Positions 1 to 9,333 are shown, counted from the stretch's first letter. The stretch: 64,000 bases of DNA from Sphaerisporangium perillae (GCF_023276435.1 NZ_JALLPO010000030.1:1-64000), one strand, 5' to 3'. Numbers and translations: made by a program. The notes: a model not told the origin generated them from the sequence alone.

Positions 1-171
1 CAGGCCCGCACAAGACCGGCATATTTCTGCCGTGACCACGGCCGCGCGATGCTCAGGCACGGTCCAGCTCAGCCAGCTCGCCCGAAAACGGTCGGCTGGG
101 ATGCCCCACTTAACACCAGCCTCCTAGTCCTCTCGGGTCCGCCGTGAGCACGTCTCTCTGACGAGTGGCGA

Positions 172-1935
172 CTATCTGTACTGACAGACGACGTCGACCA
201 GGGCGGGACGACCCGTGCCGAGCACATGCTCAGCCGCCTTGCGGACCTCGGCGACCACCTGCGACGGGTCGACGACCGGGCCGGCGGCATACCACCCGAA
301 ACCGCGCGCGATGGCCGCGAAGTCCGGCGCGGGCTCGTCGATCGCCATGCCGATGTGCGCACGGTCGACCGGCGTGCCCCGTTGAGCCGCCACCGTTTCC
401 TGGTGCTCCCAGTCGTTGTAGTACGCGCGGTTGTTGAACATCACGACGAGCATGGGCAGCTCGTAGCGACTGGCGACCCACAGCGCTCCTACGTCGTACA
501 TCAGATCACCGTCGGGCTGAATGTCCACAACGAGCCGGCCGGTGCCCTTGTGCGCAAGCGCCACACCGAGGGAGATGCCGATCTGCGTCGCCGTGCCAAG
601 TTGGCGGCCTGGGTGGCGGTGCGGCAGGTCGAAGTCCCACAGCCGATAGGCCCACTCGGACGCCGAGCCCGCGGTCAGCACCCAGTCGTGCTCCTGTACG
701 ACCTCCCAGACTGCCGCGGCCAATTTCGCCGTGGAGATGGGTTCCTCGTCGGCCTTGGCATGAGCGCGTTCAGCCCACTTCGTGAACAGCGCGTCGTGTC
801 GCGCACGCAGGTCGTCACGCCAGGCCTGCCGGGTTTCGGCCCGAGCCGGCGACTCCTCCGCGAGCAGGCGCCGGCACTCCTCGATGAGGAGGGGCAATGC
901 CACCGAGGTGTCCGCGACAACCTGGCAGTCGGCAGGGATCAGCTGCGAATAGTCCTCGCTCCAGGACGAGATGCCGACGTCGCCGAAACCGAGGTCCAGC
1001 ACCCGGCAGTCCGGACGCAACCGCGAGACTGACTGTCGAGCCGCGCCATCGGTGGACTGCGTCGCCTTGGCCATGTCCTTGACGTCGACGAACAGAACGC
1101 AGTCGCTGTCTTCGATGGCGTCGGTATCCGTCACCGCGAGCGGGTGGCGGTTCGGGAAGTTCAGACGGTACCGCGTGTCGATCGCGCCGATGCCGACGAG
1201 CTCGGCCAACGTCACCAGGTGCCCGAAGGAGTCGTGGTCACGTCCGGGATAGCCGAGGACCATGACCGGACGCTCGGCCGCGCAGAGGATCTGTGCGAGC
1301 CGGCGGAGTTCGGCCGGGTCGGGGCCCATGGGCGCGGGGGCGAGGGCCCTGGCCGCCACCTCGTGGACGGGCACGGGCGTCTCGACACGATCCTCCTGCA
1401 GGCCGGCGTCCAGAGCGATGTACACGGGGCCCTGCGGTGCCGCCGTCGCGATGCGGTGGGCCCGGGAGATGATGTCGGGCATGCTAATCAGGGAGCGCGG
1501 CTCATGATCCCATTTGGTGTAGTTCCGTACTGCTTCGCCCTGCACGTTTGCCGAGTGGATCCAGTCGAACCACGGCCGACGCCGCTCGTGCGCCGCCGGG
1601 CCGGAGCCGCCGAACACCATCACGGGGACGCGATCGATGTAGGCGTAGTAGATGCCCATCGTGCCCTGTAGCAGTCCGACGAGGTCATGCAGGATCACCG
1701 CCATCGGCTTGCCGGTTGCCTTCGCATAGCCGTGTGCGAGACCGACCGCGATCTTCTCGTGGGGGCACTCGATCATCGGCATGTCATCCCCGCCGTAATT
1801 GACGAGCGAGTCGTGCAGCCCGCGGAAGGTGGCACCCGGGTTGAGAGCTATGAACGGCAACTCCAACTGCCGAAGGACGTCCACCATGACATCCGAGCCC
1901 CATACAGGCTCGTCGTACGGCGCATGGTTAGGCAC
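172..1935 (-). CDS. ThDP-dependent decarboxylase-type enzyme (acetolactate synthase / benzoylformate decarboxylase superfamily)
   Basis: 587 residues, the usual length for three-domain thiamine diphosphate enzymes. The N-terminal PYR domain shows the conserved Glu in ECPHEKIAVGLAHGYAKATG. The C-terminal PP domain has the ThDP/Mg motif, starting at PDGDLMYD and ending about 25 residues later at FNN. Family knowledge: such enzymes decarboxylate 2-oxo acids or carry out carboligation. The exact substrate cannot be read. The start is GTG 1935; an ATG ten bases downstream is out of frame. It is the last gene of a minus-strand run after the solute-binding protein and the aldehyde dehydrogenase. A decarboxylase giving an aldehyde followed by a dehydrogenase would turn a 2-oxo acid into the acid one carbon shorter; this is inference. 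It is cytoplasmic. Confidence 0.85.
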   Translation of the reverse strand: MPNHAPYDEPVWGSDVMVDVLRQLELPFIALNPGATFRGLHDSLVNYGGDDMPMIECPHEKIAVGLAHGYAKATGKPMAVILHDLVGLLQGTMGIYYAYIDRVPVMVFGGSGPAAHERRRPWFDWIHSANVQGEAVRNYTKWDHEPRSLISMPDIISRAHRIATAAPQGPVYIALDAGLQEDRVETPVPVHEVAARALAPAPMGPDPAELRRLAQILCAAERPVMVLGYPGRDHDSFGHLVTLAELVGIGAIDTRYRLNFPNRHPLAVTDTDAIEDSDCVLFVDVKDMAKATQSTDGAARQSVSRLRPDCRVLDLGFGDVGISSWSEDYSQLIPADCQVVADTSVALPLLIEECRRLLAEESPARAETRQAWRDDLRARHDALFTKWAERAHAKADEEPISTAKLAAAVWEVVQEHDWVLTAGSASEWAYRLWDFDLPHRHPGRQLGTATQIGISLGVALAHKGTGRLVVDIQPDGDLMYDVGALWVASRYELPMLVVMFNNRAYYNDWEHQETVAAQRGTPVDRAHIGMAIDEPAPDFAAIARGFGWYAAGPVVDPSQVVAEVRKAAEHVLGTGRPALVDVVCQYR

Positions 1936-1995
1936 CGGAGCACCCCGTTCTGCTAGCGGAAAGTAGTGGCGCAGTCAATCTCGTCAGCCCGAGCA

Positions 1996-3507
1996 TCACA
2001 GACGACTTCCCTGACGGACGCTTGCCGTCGGTGCTGGACCCATGGCCAGGAGCACGCTCTTCTCGTGCGTGTAGGTCTGAAGCTCGTCCATCGCCCGCTC
2101 CTTGCCGATGCCGCTCTGCTTGTAGCCTCCGAAGGGTGTGAGCGCGGGCCGCCTATTGTGGTCGTTGATCCAGACAAGCCCCGCTTGCAGCCGCCGGGCG
2201 GTCCTGTGAGCAGTATCGAGATCCTTGGTCCACACGCTCGCTGTGAGCCCATAGACGACGTCGTTGGCGAGCCTGATGACCTCTTCCTCGTCGTCCCATC
2301 GGAACAGACACGTCACAGGCCCGAAGATTTCCTCCTGCACAAGGGCCGAGTCGTGGCGGGCCTGCTCGAAGACGGTCGGCTGGATGTAAAGGCCGTCCCG
2401 AAGGTCCTCACGGTCCACGGCCGATCCGCCTGTCAGGAGCTTGGCCCCCTCGTCCACCGCCTCGGCGATGAAGCGCAATATGCGGTCGTACTGCGGCCGC
2501 GACACGATCGATCCCATGTCCGCCTTCTCGTCCCACGGCAGACTCGGGTGGAGGGCCTCGACCCGCGCGACCAGCCGGTCACGGAACTCGTCGTAGAGGT
2601 CAGCGTGGACGAAGATGCGCGTCGACGAGCCGCAGGACTGGCCTTGGTGAACGAAGTTCATCCCGATCACCGCGCCTTCGACGGCACGCTCCAGGTCGGC
2701 ATCGGGGTAGACGATGAAGGGGTTCTTCCCGCCCATTTCCAGTGTCACCGGTTTCACCGTGTCCGCGCCTCCGGCGAGAACGAGACGCCCGGTCGGCAGG
2801 CTGCCCTTGAAATGGATCTTGTTGACCTTCGGGTGGCGGACGAGAGGTGCGCCCGCTCCGGTGCCAGAACCGGTGACGATGTTGAGCACGCCCGGTGGCA
2901 GGAGGTCTTCCGCGGCCTTGCCGACTTCCAGCGTGCTGAGGGAGGTGAACTCGGACGGCTTGAACACCAGGGTGTTCCCAGCCGCAAGGACAGACCCGAC
3001 GACTTGCGCCGCGAACATGAAGGGATGGTTGAACGGCATCATGACGCCGACCACTCCCCAGGGCTCGCGCACGGTGTAGTTGAACGAGTTCGAGTCCAGA
3101 GGGATGGTGCGGCCGCCGATTGTGGGGATCAGCCCGGCATAGGTGCGCATCATGTTGACCCCCGCCGCGACATCAGCGCGCATCTTGCGCAACGTGCTGC
3201 CGTTGTCGACGACATCGATCATGGCAAGACGGTCACTGTCACGTTCGAGCCTGTCGGCGAGCGCAAAGAGCACGTCGGCGCGCTGCTTGGGCGACGTGTC
3301 GCTCCATGTCGACGTGAAGGCCTCGGACGCCGCGCAAACGGCCATGTCCACATCCACGGGGCCGGCCGACGGAAGCGTGGCGATCAATTCACCGGTCGCC
3401 GGACACCAGGTTTCCAGGGTGTCACCTTCGGTCGCCTGCACCCATTCGCCGCCGATGAACATTGCGTCAGGCGCGCGGCGGTTCAGTTTGGGGTATCGGG
3501 TTGTCAT
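1996..3507 (-). CDS. NAD(P)-dependent aldehyde dehydrogenase
   Basis: 503 residues, full length for the ALDH superfamily. Visible landmarks are the PWGVVGVMMPFNHP oxyanion/cofactor region, the general base in LEMGGKNPF, the nucleophilic Cys in GQSCGSS, and the late EEIFGPV and PFGGYKQSGIGKE blocks. It oxidises an aldehyde to a carboxylate with NAD(P)+. Substrate specificity is not readable. The ATG follows GAGAGGTGAACC, a good ribosome binding site. It lies between the ThDP enzyme and the solute-binding protein on the same strand, which suggests that it processes the aldehyde made by the former. No separate operator was seen just upstream, so transcription probably reads through from 4636. 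Confidence 0.93.
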   Translation of the reverse strand: MTTRYPKLNRRAPDAMFIGGEWVQATEGDTLETWCPATGELIATLPSAGPVDVDMAVCAASEAFTSTWSDTSPKQRADVLFALADRLERDSDRLAMIDVVDNGSTLRKMRADVAAGVNMMRTYAGLIPTIGGRTIPLDSNSFNYTVREPWGVVGVMMPFNHPFMFAAQVVGSVLAAGNTLVFKPSEFTSLSTLEVGKAAEDLLPPGVLNIVTGSGTGAGAPLVRHPKVNKIHFKGSLPTGRLVLAGGADTVKPVTLEMGGKNPFIVYPDADLERAVEGAVIGMNFVHQGQSCGSSTRIFVHADLYDEFRDRLVARVEALHPSLPWDEKADMGSIVSRPQYDRILRFIAEAVDEGAKLLTGGSAVDREDLRDGLYIQPTVFEQARHDSALVQEEIFGPVTCLFRWDDEEEVIRLANDVVYGLTASVWTKDLDTAHRTARRLQAGLVWINDHNRRPALTPFGGYKQSGIGKERAMDELQTYTHEKSVLLAMGPAPTASVRQGSRL

Positions 3508-3571
3508 GGTTCACCTCTCGCCCTTTCGGACGCTCCTTCTCAGGCCGGCATCGCATATCAGGCGAAACGCG

Positions 3572-4636
3572 TCACGGCGCGAGGATCTTACTGATCTCCT
3601 CGGTTGCCTTCGTCACGACGTCCTGATCGGCGGGCTTGACGATGAACGCGAGCTTCGCGGTCGCCGGCACGCCGTCCGGGACATCGGTGTTTCCTTTGTA
3701 CTCGTACTTCAGTTGCTGCGCCTGACCTTCGGCGCCGCCCCACCATGAAAGGAAGCAAGCGGCGGCATTAGGATGCTGCGCCCCCTTCAGGAGTACGCCG
3801 TATTTGTCTTGCGAGGAGACCACATCCAGATAATGGATGGCGACCGGAGCGCCGGCCTTCTGCTGCTCGACGACGGCCGAGGCGGTCGCGCTCGTCGAAA
3901 GAAGTGCCTCGCCGCTCACGACCTTGGCGATGCTGTCCGTCGTCCCATTGATCACTAGCGGTTTGTCGGTCTCATTGAACTTGCCGAACCATGCCACGGT
4001 CTTGGGCTCGCCCCAGGCCACCGCCAGAACGCCGAGGTAGATTCCCCGTGGATCGACGACGACTTTGTTGCTCCATTTCGGGTCCACGAGCTCGTCCCAT
4101 GTGCGCGGCAGCGAGGACTCTTGGGACAATTTCGGGTTGTAGGCCACACCCAGGGCGTCCCGGAAGACCCGGAAGGTTGTTATACCATTGTGGTTCAGTA
4201 TCAGAGCCTGGGGTATCCCGAGTTTCTGGTAGTCGACATCACGCACCAACTTCTGAATGAACAGCGGGTCGGCCGACGCCAGGTCCGTCGTCGTCGCGTC
4301 GACACTCAACGCACGACGGGCTTGGACCTCGGTCACGACGCGTTGAGTCACATCCGCCGGTTTCATCGAGGTGTACTTTACCTTGATCCCCGGGTGCGCC
4401 TTTTCGAATGGTGCGACTTCTTTCGCGAAAACTTCCGGATCCGTCCTGGAGACGTAATTGACAGATCCTTCCTTGTTTCCCGCCTCACAGGCGCCCTGTG
4501 CGGTCAAGGACAGGCGGTCGGTCGACGACGGGGCGCCCGCTCCGGAGCCGCCTCCACACCCCGTGACAAGCAATGCGACGCCCGTGGCGCAGGAAAATGC
4601 CCCGACCCATCGATTGGGTGCTCTGTAGGCGGACAT
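3572..4636 (-). CDS. Extracellular solute-binding lipoprotein of an ABC importer
   Basis: 354 residues with an N-terminal lipoprotein signal: a hydrophobic stretch ending in VTGCGGGSG, so the Cys would be lipidated and the protein held on the outer face of the membrane. The rest resembles the Fe(III)/polyamine-type family 1 solute-binding proteins, for example the stretch EKAHPGIKVKYTSMKPADV. The start ATG is preceded by GGAGGATCG. No ATPase or permease is adjacent; the best partners are the ATPase and fused permease at 15073-17981, which share the same operator type. The ligand is unknown; iron, phosphonates, polyamines or opine-like compounds are all possible for this class. Confidence 0.88.
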   Translation of the reverse strand: MSAYRAPNRWVGAFSCATGVALLVTGCGGGSGAGAPSSTDRLSLTAQGACEAGNKEGSVNYVSRTDPEVFAKEVAPFEKAHPGIKVKYTSMKPADVTQRVVTEVQARRALSVDATTTDLASADPLFIQKLVRDVDYQKLGIPQALILNHNGITTFRVFRDALGVAYNPKLSQESSLPRTWDELVDPKWSNKVVVDPRGIYLGVLAVAWGEPKTVAWFGKFNETDKPLVINGTTDSIAKVVSGEALLSTSATASAVVEQQKAGAPVAIHYLDVVSSQDKYGVLLKGAQHPNAAACFLSWWGGAEGQAQQLKYEYKGNTDVPDGVPATAKLAFIVKPADQDVVTKATEEISKILAP

Positions 4637-4754
4637 CGATCCTCCATTGCATGGGATGAAGCCGGTTCGAAAACCGGCGCACCATTGGGGATTGGAGAGC
4701 CTCTGCCGGCTCTCCCTAGGGGGACGTCATTGTCGACACCGAAGCTACATGTCC

Positions 4755-4791
4755 GCTGCACTGTGTGCAACCACTTTTCATCTGATGCAAT
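4755..4791. promoter_or_regulatory. 37-bp operator, copy 1
   Basis: Aligns without gaps to the other five copies. The element consensus is TTGC-N7-GAA-N7-TTC-N7-GCAA. This copy keeps GCACTG on the left, TTTTCA in the middle and GCAAT on the right, with the GAA position changed. It sits nearer the solute-binding protein gene. Confidence 0.6.
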
Positions 4792-4908
4792 GATGTGACG
4801 AGGCGGCGTAAGGTCGCGCCCATGCGCTGTGGACGTCGTGCCACTGTGAGCAGGGATGTTACCCTCTGGCAATAGTCGCGCCGCGCGTAGGAAACAATTT
4901 TCCCGGGT

Positions 4909-4945
4909 CTTGCACTAGACGCAACGGCTTTTCAGTGCATGCAAG
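4909..4945. promoter_or_regulatory. 37-bp operator, copy 2
   Basis: Has intact TTGCACT and GCAAG ends and a central TTTTC, with GCA in place of GAA in the left half. It lies about 107 bases before the M24 start codon. Confidence 0.6.
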
Positions 4946-5051
4946 ATAGCTATATCGTTCGTCGTATCGGCGGTGTTTGCCCGACCGTCTCACACCACTC
5001 ATCGAGGGCCGACGGTCTGAACAACCCACGCCAACCAGGGACGGGAGAGTC

Positions 5052-6182
5052 ATGGCAGTGAGCCCGGCAGAGATCGCCGCTCGGCACGAGCGGCTTCGGC
5101 GCGGTATGGAGGCAGCGCACCTGGACGCTGTGCTGGTGGGTGAGAAGTACAACTACTGGTACCTGAGCGGACATCAGACCCGCGAAATCGAGAAGGTCAT
5201 GCGACCGATGCTCTTCCTCGTTCCGCTCGATGGTGATCCGGTGGCGGTGGTGTACCGGCAGCAGGGCTCGAGCGTGCAGGCCAAGGTGCCGGCGGCCCGT
5301 ATCTACGGCTATGAGGACGTGCCGTTCGACGTGGAGCTGCTCGAACAGGCGCTGCGTGAGAGCGGGCTCGAGCGCGGACGCATCGGCATGGAGCTTGGCG
5401 AGAACCACCGGCTGGGCCTGCCTTATACGGATCTGCGGTCTCTGCAGGAGGCGCTGCCCGCGATGACGATCGCGGACGCCGGCCCTGTCCTCGACGGCCT
5501 GCGTCTGCACAAGAGCGAGTACGAGATCGCCACACTGCGGGCCGCGGCCGACATGAGCCTGCTGGCCTGGTCCGCGGCGACCAAGCAGTTCCGGTCGGGC
5601 CAGACCGAGGCCGACTTCGCGACCTTGATGGCCGTCGAACTGTCGCGGGTGGGCAGCAACTTCGACGTCGCCGGCCACGTCAGCACCGCGACCAGCGTCG
5701 GTGACCGCACCGCCCCGCTGCGCCCGGGCGACACGATCTGGTGCGACTTCGGCGCGACGCTGGACGGCTACCAAGCCGATGTGGCACGGCGTGCGGTGCT
5801 CGGCGAGCCCACGAAGGAACACCTCGCCGTCCAGGAGTGCATCGCGACCCTGCATGCACGGACGTTGCAGGCGGTCCGGCCCGGAGCGCTCGCCAGCGAC
5901 GTCGCCCGCGCCTGCAGCGAGGCGATGGTGGACGCCGGCCTGCCGCCGCTGAGCGGCCGCAAGCGCATCGGGCACGGGCTCGGCCTCAATGCGGGCGAGT
6001 CGCCATCACTGAGCCTGCTGGACGCGACGGTGCTCGAACCCGGCGTGGTGATCTGCGTGGAGCCGCGCTACCTGCTCCCGACCGGCGAGAAGATCCACAT
6101 CGAGGACGTCGTGGTGGTGACCGAGGACGGATACGAACCCATCTCGCAGGGCTGCGGAACCCTGACCGTCATCGACGTCTGA
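5052..6182 (+). CDS. M24-family metallohydrolase (Xaa-Pro peptidase / creatinase / ectoine-hydrolase type)
   Basis: 376 residues from ATG 5052, which follows GGGAGAGTC; the frame is open further upstream but that part has no family character. The pita-bread fold metal ligands are all present in order: Asp in CDFGATLDGY, Asp in QADVAR, His in GHGLGLN, Glu in CVEPRYLLP and Glu in HIEDVVVV. The N-terminal creatinase-like domain covers roughly residues 10-140. Family members cleave Xaa-Pro bonds, creatine, or ectoine-like rings. It heads an operon with an ornithine-cyclodeaminase-family gene 24 bases downstream. That pairing also occurs in ectoine catabolism, but no deacetylase partner is present, so an amide-hydrolase role on an unknown substrate is inferred. 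Its first about 60 bases and leader are duplicated at 17984-18060. Confidence 0.9.
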   Translation: MAVSPAEIAARHERLRRGMEAAHLDAVLVGEKYNYWYLSGHQTREIEKVMRPMLFLVPLDGDPVAVVYRQQGSSVQAKVPAARIYGYEDVPFDVELLEQALRESGLERGRIGMELGENHRLGLPYTDLRSLQEALPAMTIADAGPVLDGLRLHKSEYEIATLRAAADMSLLAWSAATKQFRSGQTEADFATLMAVELSRVGSNFDVAGHVSTATSVGDRTAPLRPGDTIWCDFGATLDGYQADVARRAVLGEPTKEHLAVQECIATLHARTLQAVRPGALASDVARACSEAMVDAGLPPLSGRKRIGHGLGLNAGESPSLSLLDATVLEPGVVICVEPRYLLPTGEKIHIEDVVVVTEDGYEPISQGCGTLTVIDV

Positions 6183-6206
6183 CCCACACTTGATTGGAGG
6201 ATCGCT

Positions 6207-7166
6207 ATGCAACAGCCGCGCTACGTCTCCAGTTCGGTCTGCGAACAGGTGCTGACCCCGGCCCGCGCGGTCGAGCTCGCAGAGCTCGCCCTCTCCTGGG
6301 AGGCGCGTGACCGGGTGCATTACCCGATGCCGCGGGCGCTGCGGATGAGGCCGCCGGATCACGCGCTGCGCTTTCACTCCAAGGCGGCCGCACTGCCTGA
6401 GCTCGGTGTGGCCGGATGCCGGATCGTCGGCTATCGCGCCGAGCCTGACGGCACGCGTCCGGGGGCGGATCTCGCGACCCGGCTCGTCGTGCTCGTGGAT
6501 CTCGAGACCGGGGTACCGCTGGCCATCGTGGACGAGCACTACAACTACTCGCTGCGAACGGCCGCGAGCGTCGGCGTGGCGGCGCGGCGGCTGGCCAACA
6601 CGCCCGCGCGGCTGGGCGTGATCGGCGCGGGTGTGGTGGCCCGGGCGAGCGTCGCGGTGCTGCTGGCAGCCGTACCGGTGGCCGAGGTCGCGCTGTCGTC
6701 CCGGACTCCGCAGCGCTGTGCCGAACTGGCCGAACTGTCCCGCTCGCTGACCGACGCGGAGGTGCGGGTGCACGACTCGGCGGAGCCGGTCCTGGACGGC
6801 TCCGATCTGATCGTCACGGCGACGACCGCACGCGCGCCAATCGTCCGGGGACCGCTGCGGCCCGGCGTGTTGCTCTGCGCCATCGGGTCGAACGAGCTCG
6901 ACGCCGCGGCGTACCTCTCCTGCGACCGTTTGATCGTTGACGACTGGGCCCAGACAGAGGAGGCGGCCGATGTCGCCGGGCTGCTCGCGGCCGGGCATCC
7001 GATCAAGGAGCGGCTGGCGGGGGAGCTGTCGGGGCTGGTCGGCGGTAGCGTGCCCGGTCGTCGGCGCCCTGATGAGACGATCATCGTGCGCACCGAAGGA
7101 CTCGCCTCGCAGGACCTGCTGTTCGCCCACTGGGCGTGGCGGGAAGCCGAAAGGCTGGGGTTGTGA
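6207..7166 (+). CDS. Ornithine cyclodeaminase / mu-crystallin family protein
   Basis: 319 residues. A Rossmann nucleotide-binding motif GVIGAGVVARA lies near residue 130, preceded by the family segment YNYSLRTAASVGVAARRLA containing the conserved Arg. Family members are NAD(P)-dependent ornithine cyclodeaminases, alanine dehydrogenases or ketimine reductases. Which reaction applies here cannot be told. A TTGGAGG ribosome binding site precedes the ATG. The stop overlaps the GTG start of the next gene, so translation is probably coupled. Context with a RidA imine deaminase (11414) suggests that imine or enamine chemistry is part of the pathway; this is inference. Confidence 0.9.
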   Translation: MQQPRYVSSSVCEQVLTPARAVELAELALSWEARDRVHYPMPRALRMRPPDHALRFHSKAAALPELGVAGCRIVGYRAEPDGTRPGADLATRLVVLVDLETGVPLAIVDEHYNYSLRTAASVGVAARRLANTPARLGVIGAGVVARASVAVLLAAVPVAEVALSSRTPQRCAELAELSRSLTDAEVRVHDSAEPVLDGSDLIVTATTARAPIVRGPLRPGVLLCAIGSNELDAAAYLSCDRLIVDDWAQTEEAADVAGLLAAGHPIKERLAGELSGLVGGSVPGRRRPDETIIVRTEGLASQDLLFAHWAWREAERLGL

Positions 7167-8527
7167 CCGCAGTCACCTCCGCGGTCGATGGACTGGCGTG
7201 CCGGGCCGCGCGTGGCGCGGCCGGCCTCGACGTCACGGCGCTGGACTCGGGCGTGCTGGTCTCCGTCAAAGCTCACCTTCTGGACTGCCTGGGGATGATC
7301 CTCGCCGGCGCCGCCGACGAGAGGGTCGGGCGTGCAGTGGCGGCGCCCGGACCGGCGGACGTCCCTTTCGTGCTCAGCCTGGCGTGTAGCGCTCTCGGGC
7401 TGGACGACTTCGACGAGGCGACGCGAGCGCATCCGGGCGCGGTGCTCGTCCCGGCATTGGCAGGGGCGGCGGTCGCCGCCCGGCACAAGGTCAGCGGCGC
7501 CGACATGGCCGCCGCCCTCGTCGCCGGCTACCAACTCTTCGGCGGTCTCGGGAAGGCGGTGGACGCGGGTACCCTTCACCTGCGCGGTCATCACCCGTCC
7601 TCCTTCCTTGGCGTGCCGACTTCGGCCCTGGCGGTCTGCCGCATGCTGCGCTCCGACGTCGCGACGAGCACCGACGCGATCGGCATCGGCGCGTCGCTGT
7701 CCTGCGGCATCACCGAGTTCGACGAGCGCGAGACGATGCGCGCAGTCCAGACCGCATGGGCGGCCAGTGCGGGGCTGCGGGCCGCCCGGCTCGCCGAGGC
7801 GGGATTCCATGCCTCGCCGGCAGCCCTCGAAGCGCCCGGCGGGCTGGTCGGCCGGACCGGCACGTCGGCCGATGCGCCGGCCGCCGCCGAGCTGCCGACC
7901 GGCCCGCCGTGGCACATCGAGCAGGTGAGCTTCAAGCCCTACCCACATTTCAGCGACCTCCATCCGGTCTCGGCCGTTCTGATCGACATGCTGGGTGATC
8001 AGCGGCTGCCCCCGGAACAGGTCGAGGTGATCGGGGTGCGGCTGACGCCGAGCGCGGCGTCCCGGCTGTTCGACGACTTCCCCCCGCAAAACGCGAAGCA
8101 GGCCAAACGGTCGGCCCGCTTCGCGCTGGCCAGCTGCGTGGTCGCGGCCCACCGGGTCGGCCGGGGCTCTGCGCTGCTCGGCGCCTTCTCCCCCGAGCGG
8201 CTGGCGGATGCGGACGTGCTCGACCTCGCGGCGCGGATCACGGTCATGGCTGATCTCCCGCCGCAGGGGGCGACAGGCTCCGTGACCGTCACCCTCACGG
8301 ACGGGCGCACCTGGTCGGGTGACGCCGGCGGCTATCCCGGTGACGGACGAGACCCGGCCTTGCGGTGGGGTTGGTCCGACGCCGTCGCCCGCTACGGCGA
8401 CCTCTGCACCGCGGCGAGCCCCGACCCTCAGCTCGGTTCGGCGCTGCTCGACATGGTCGACGGCCTCGAGCGCGTCGACGACGTGCGTCCCGCGTTACAG
8501 CGGCTCCGCCGGCTGGTACTGCGCTAA
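7163..8527 (+). CDS. MmgE/PrpD family protein
   Basis: 454 residues from GTG 7163, whose GTGA overlaps the previous stop; a longer in-frame start at 7136 would overlap the upstream gene by 31 bases and is less likely. MmgE/PrpD hallmarks are seen in AHLLDCLGMILAGAADE near the N-terminus, FDEATRAHPGAVLVPALAG, LRGHHPSSFLGVPTSALAV and FKPYPHFSDLHPVSAVL. The family includes 2-methylcitrate dehydratase, cis-aconitate decarboxylase and itaconate-related enzymes, acting on small di- or tricarboxylic acids. Specific activity is not readable; no methylcitrate cycle genes are nearby, so a role in the local catabolic route is more likely. Confidence 0.88.
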   Translation: MTAVTSAVDGLACRAARGAAGLDVTALDSGVLVSVKAHLLDCLGMILAGAADERVGRAVAAPGPADVPFVLSLACSALGLDDFDEATRAHPGAVLVPALAGAAVAARHKVSGADMAAALVAGYQLFGGLGKAVDAGTLHLRGHHPSSFLGVPTSALAVCRMLRSDVATSTDAIGIGASLSCGITEFDERETMRAVQTAWAASAGLRAARLAEAGFHASPAALEAPGGLVGRTGTSADAPAAAELPTGPPWHIEQVSFKPYPHFSDLHPVSAVLIDMLGDQRLPPEQVEVIGVRLTPSAASRLFDDFPPQNAKQAKRSARFALASCVVAAHRVGRGSALLGAFSPERLADADVLDLAARITVMADLPPQGATGSVTVTLTDGRTWSGDAGGYPGDGRDPALRWGWSDAVARYGDLCTAASPDPQLGSALLDMVDGLERVDDVRPALQRLRRLVLR

Positions 8528-8579
8528 CCCATCCACCCGGACGACACCCCGCCGGGCGGACCTCATGACTGGAGTGTGA

Positions 8580-9326
8580 ATGGATCTCGGACTGCACGGA
8601 CGCGCATACATAGTGACCGGCGCGAGCCGCGGGCTTGGCAGGGCCACGGCGCAGGCCCTCGTCGACGACGGGGCGAACGTGATCGTCTCCGGCAGGACGG
8701 CGCAGCACGTCGAGCGGGCTGCGACCGAGCTCGGCAAGGGAGCGGTCGGCGTCGTCGCGGACAATGCCGATCCGCAGACGCCGCAGCTACTGATCGATCG
8801 CGCGCGGCAGGAGTTCGGCCGGCTGGACGGCCTGCTGGTCAGCGTCGGCGGGCCGCCCAGCGGAGCGTTCAGCCAGATCGACGACCGGCAGTGGCGGGAC
8901 TCGTTCGAGACGCTCTTCCTCGGTGCGGTGCGGCTGGTCCGGGCCGCGACGCCGGCGCTCGAGCCGGGAGCGGCGATCGCTCTCGTGCTGTCCAGCTCGG
9001 TGCGCTCGCCGCTTGCCAACCTCACCCTCTCCAACGCCTTCCGCCCGGGGCTGGCGATGCTTGTCAAGCAGCTGGCCGACGAGCTGGGCCCCGGTGGCGT
9101 GCGGGTGATGGCTCTGGTGCCCGGCCGCATCTTGACCGAGCGCACTGCCGCGCTCGATGCCGGTGACCCTGATGCCCGGCGGCGGAGCGAGGCGGCGATC
9201 CCCTTACGTCGCCTCGGTGAGCCGGCCGAGTTCGGACGAGTGGCCGCCTTCGTGCTGTCACCCGCGGCGTCGTATCTCACCGGTTCGGTCGTCACCGTGG
9301 ACGGTGGTGTGATCCGTGCCCTCTGA
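8580..9326 (+). CDS. Atypical short-chain dehydrogenase/reductase family protein
   Basis: 248 residues, typical SDR length. The cofactor motif is clear: VTGASRGLGRATAQAL, with a following VSGRTAQHVE. The C-terminal part (PAASYLTGSVVTVDGG) is also typical. The active site is not: after the Ser-rich strand LSSSVRSPL, the position expected for the catalytic Tyr-x3-Lys reads SNAFRPGL, so both Tyr and Lys are missing. Such proteins occur in the family but may bind cofactor without classical reductase chemistry. GGAG precedes the ATG. It sits 52 bases after the MmgE/PrpD gene in the same operon. Confidence 0.88.
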   Translation: MDLGLHGRAYIVTGASRGLGRATAQALVDDGANVIVSGRTAQHVERAATELGKGAVGVVADNADPQTPQLLIDRARQEFGRLDGLLVSVGGPPSGAFSQIDDRQWRDSFETLFLGAVRLVRAATPALEPGAAIALVLSSSVRSPLANLTLSNAFRPGLAMLVKQLADELGPGGVRVMALVPGRILTERTAALDAGDPDARRRSEAAIPLRRLGEPAEFGRVAAFVLSPAASYLTGSVVTVDGGVIRAL

Positions 9327-9333
9327 GCGGGGG

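Larger units (their letters stand above)
4637..5051. promoter_or_regulatory. Divergent promoter region with two IclR-type operators
   Basis: This 415-base region separates the minus-strand solute-binding/ALDH/ThDP genes from the plus-strand M24 gene. It is visibly less GC-rich than the flanks and contains two of the six 37-bp elements (4755-4791 and 4909-4945). No coding signal was trusted here. Both divergent units are therefore likely controlled together. Confidence 0.7.

Noticed and set aside
1-171. Possible gene at the left edge
   Set aside because: No frame with convincing codon pattern or motif; too short to judge.
1966-3594. 542-residue plus-strand open frame
   Set aside because: Antisense to the full-length aldehyde dehydrogenase, which has all catalytic motifs.
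4977-5051. Longer N-terminus for the M24 hydrolase
   Set aside because: No ribosome binding site there, and the ATG at 5052 has one and matches the family start; the duplicated copy at 17984 also begins at that ATG.
5052-7166. Ectoine degradation genes (eutD/eutC)
   Set aside because: The families match, but the deacetylase and aminotransferase partners are missing and other genes do not fit, so the symbols were not assigned.
6545-8152. 535-residue minus-strand open frame
   Set aside because: Antisense to the OCD and MmgE/PrpD genes, no recognisable domain.
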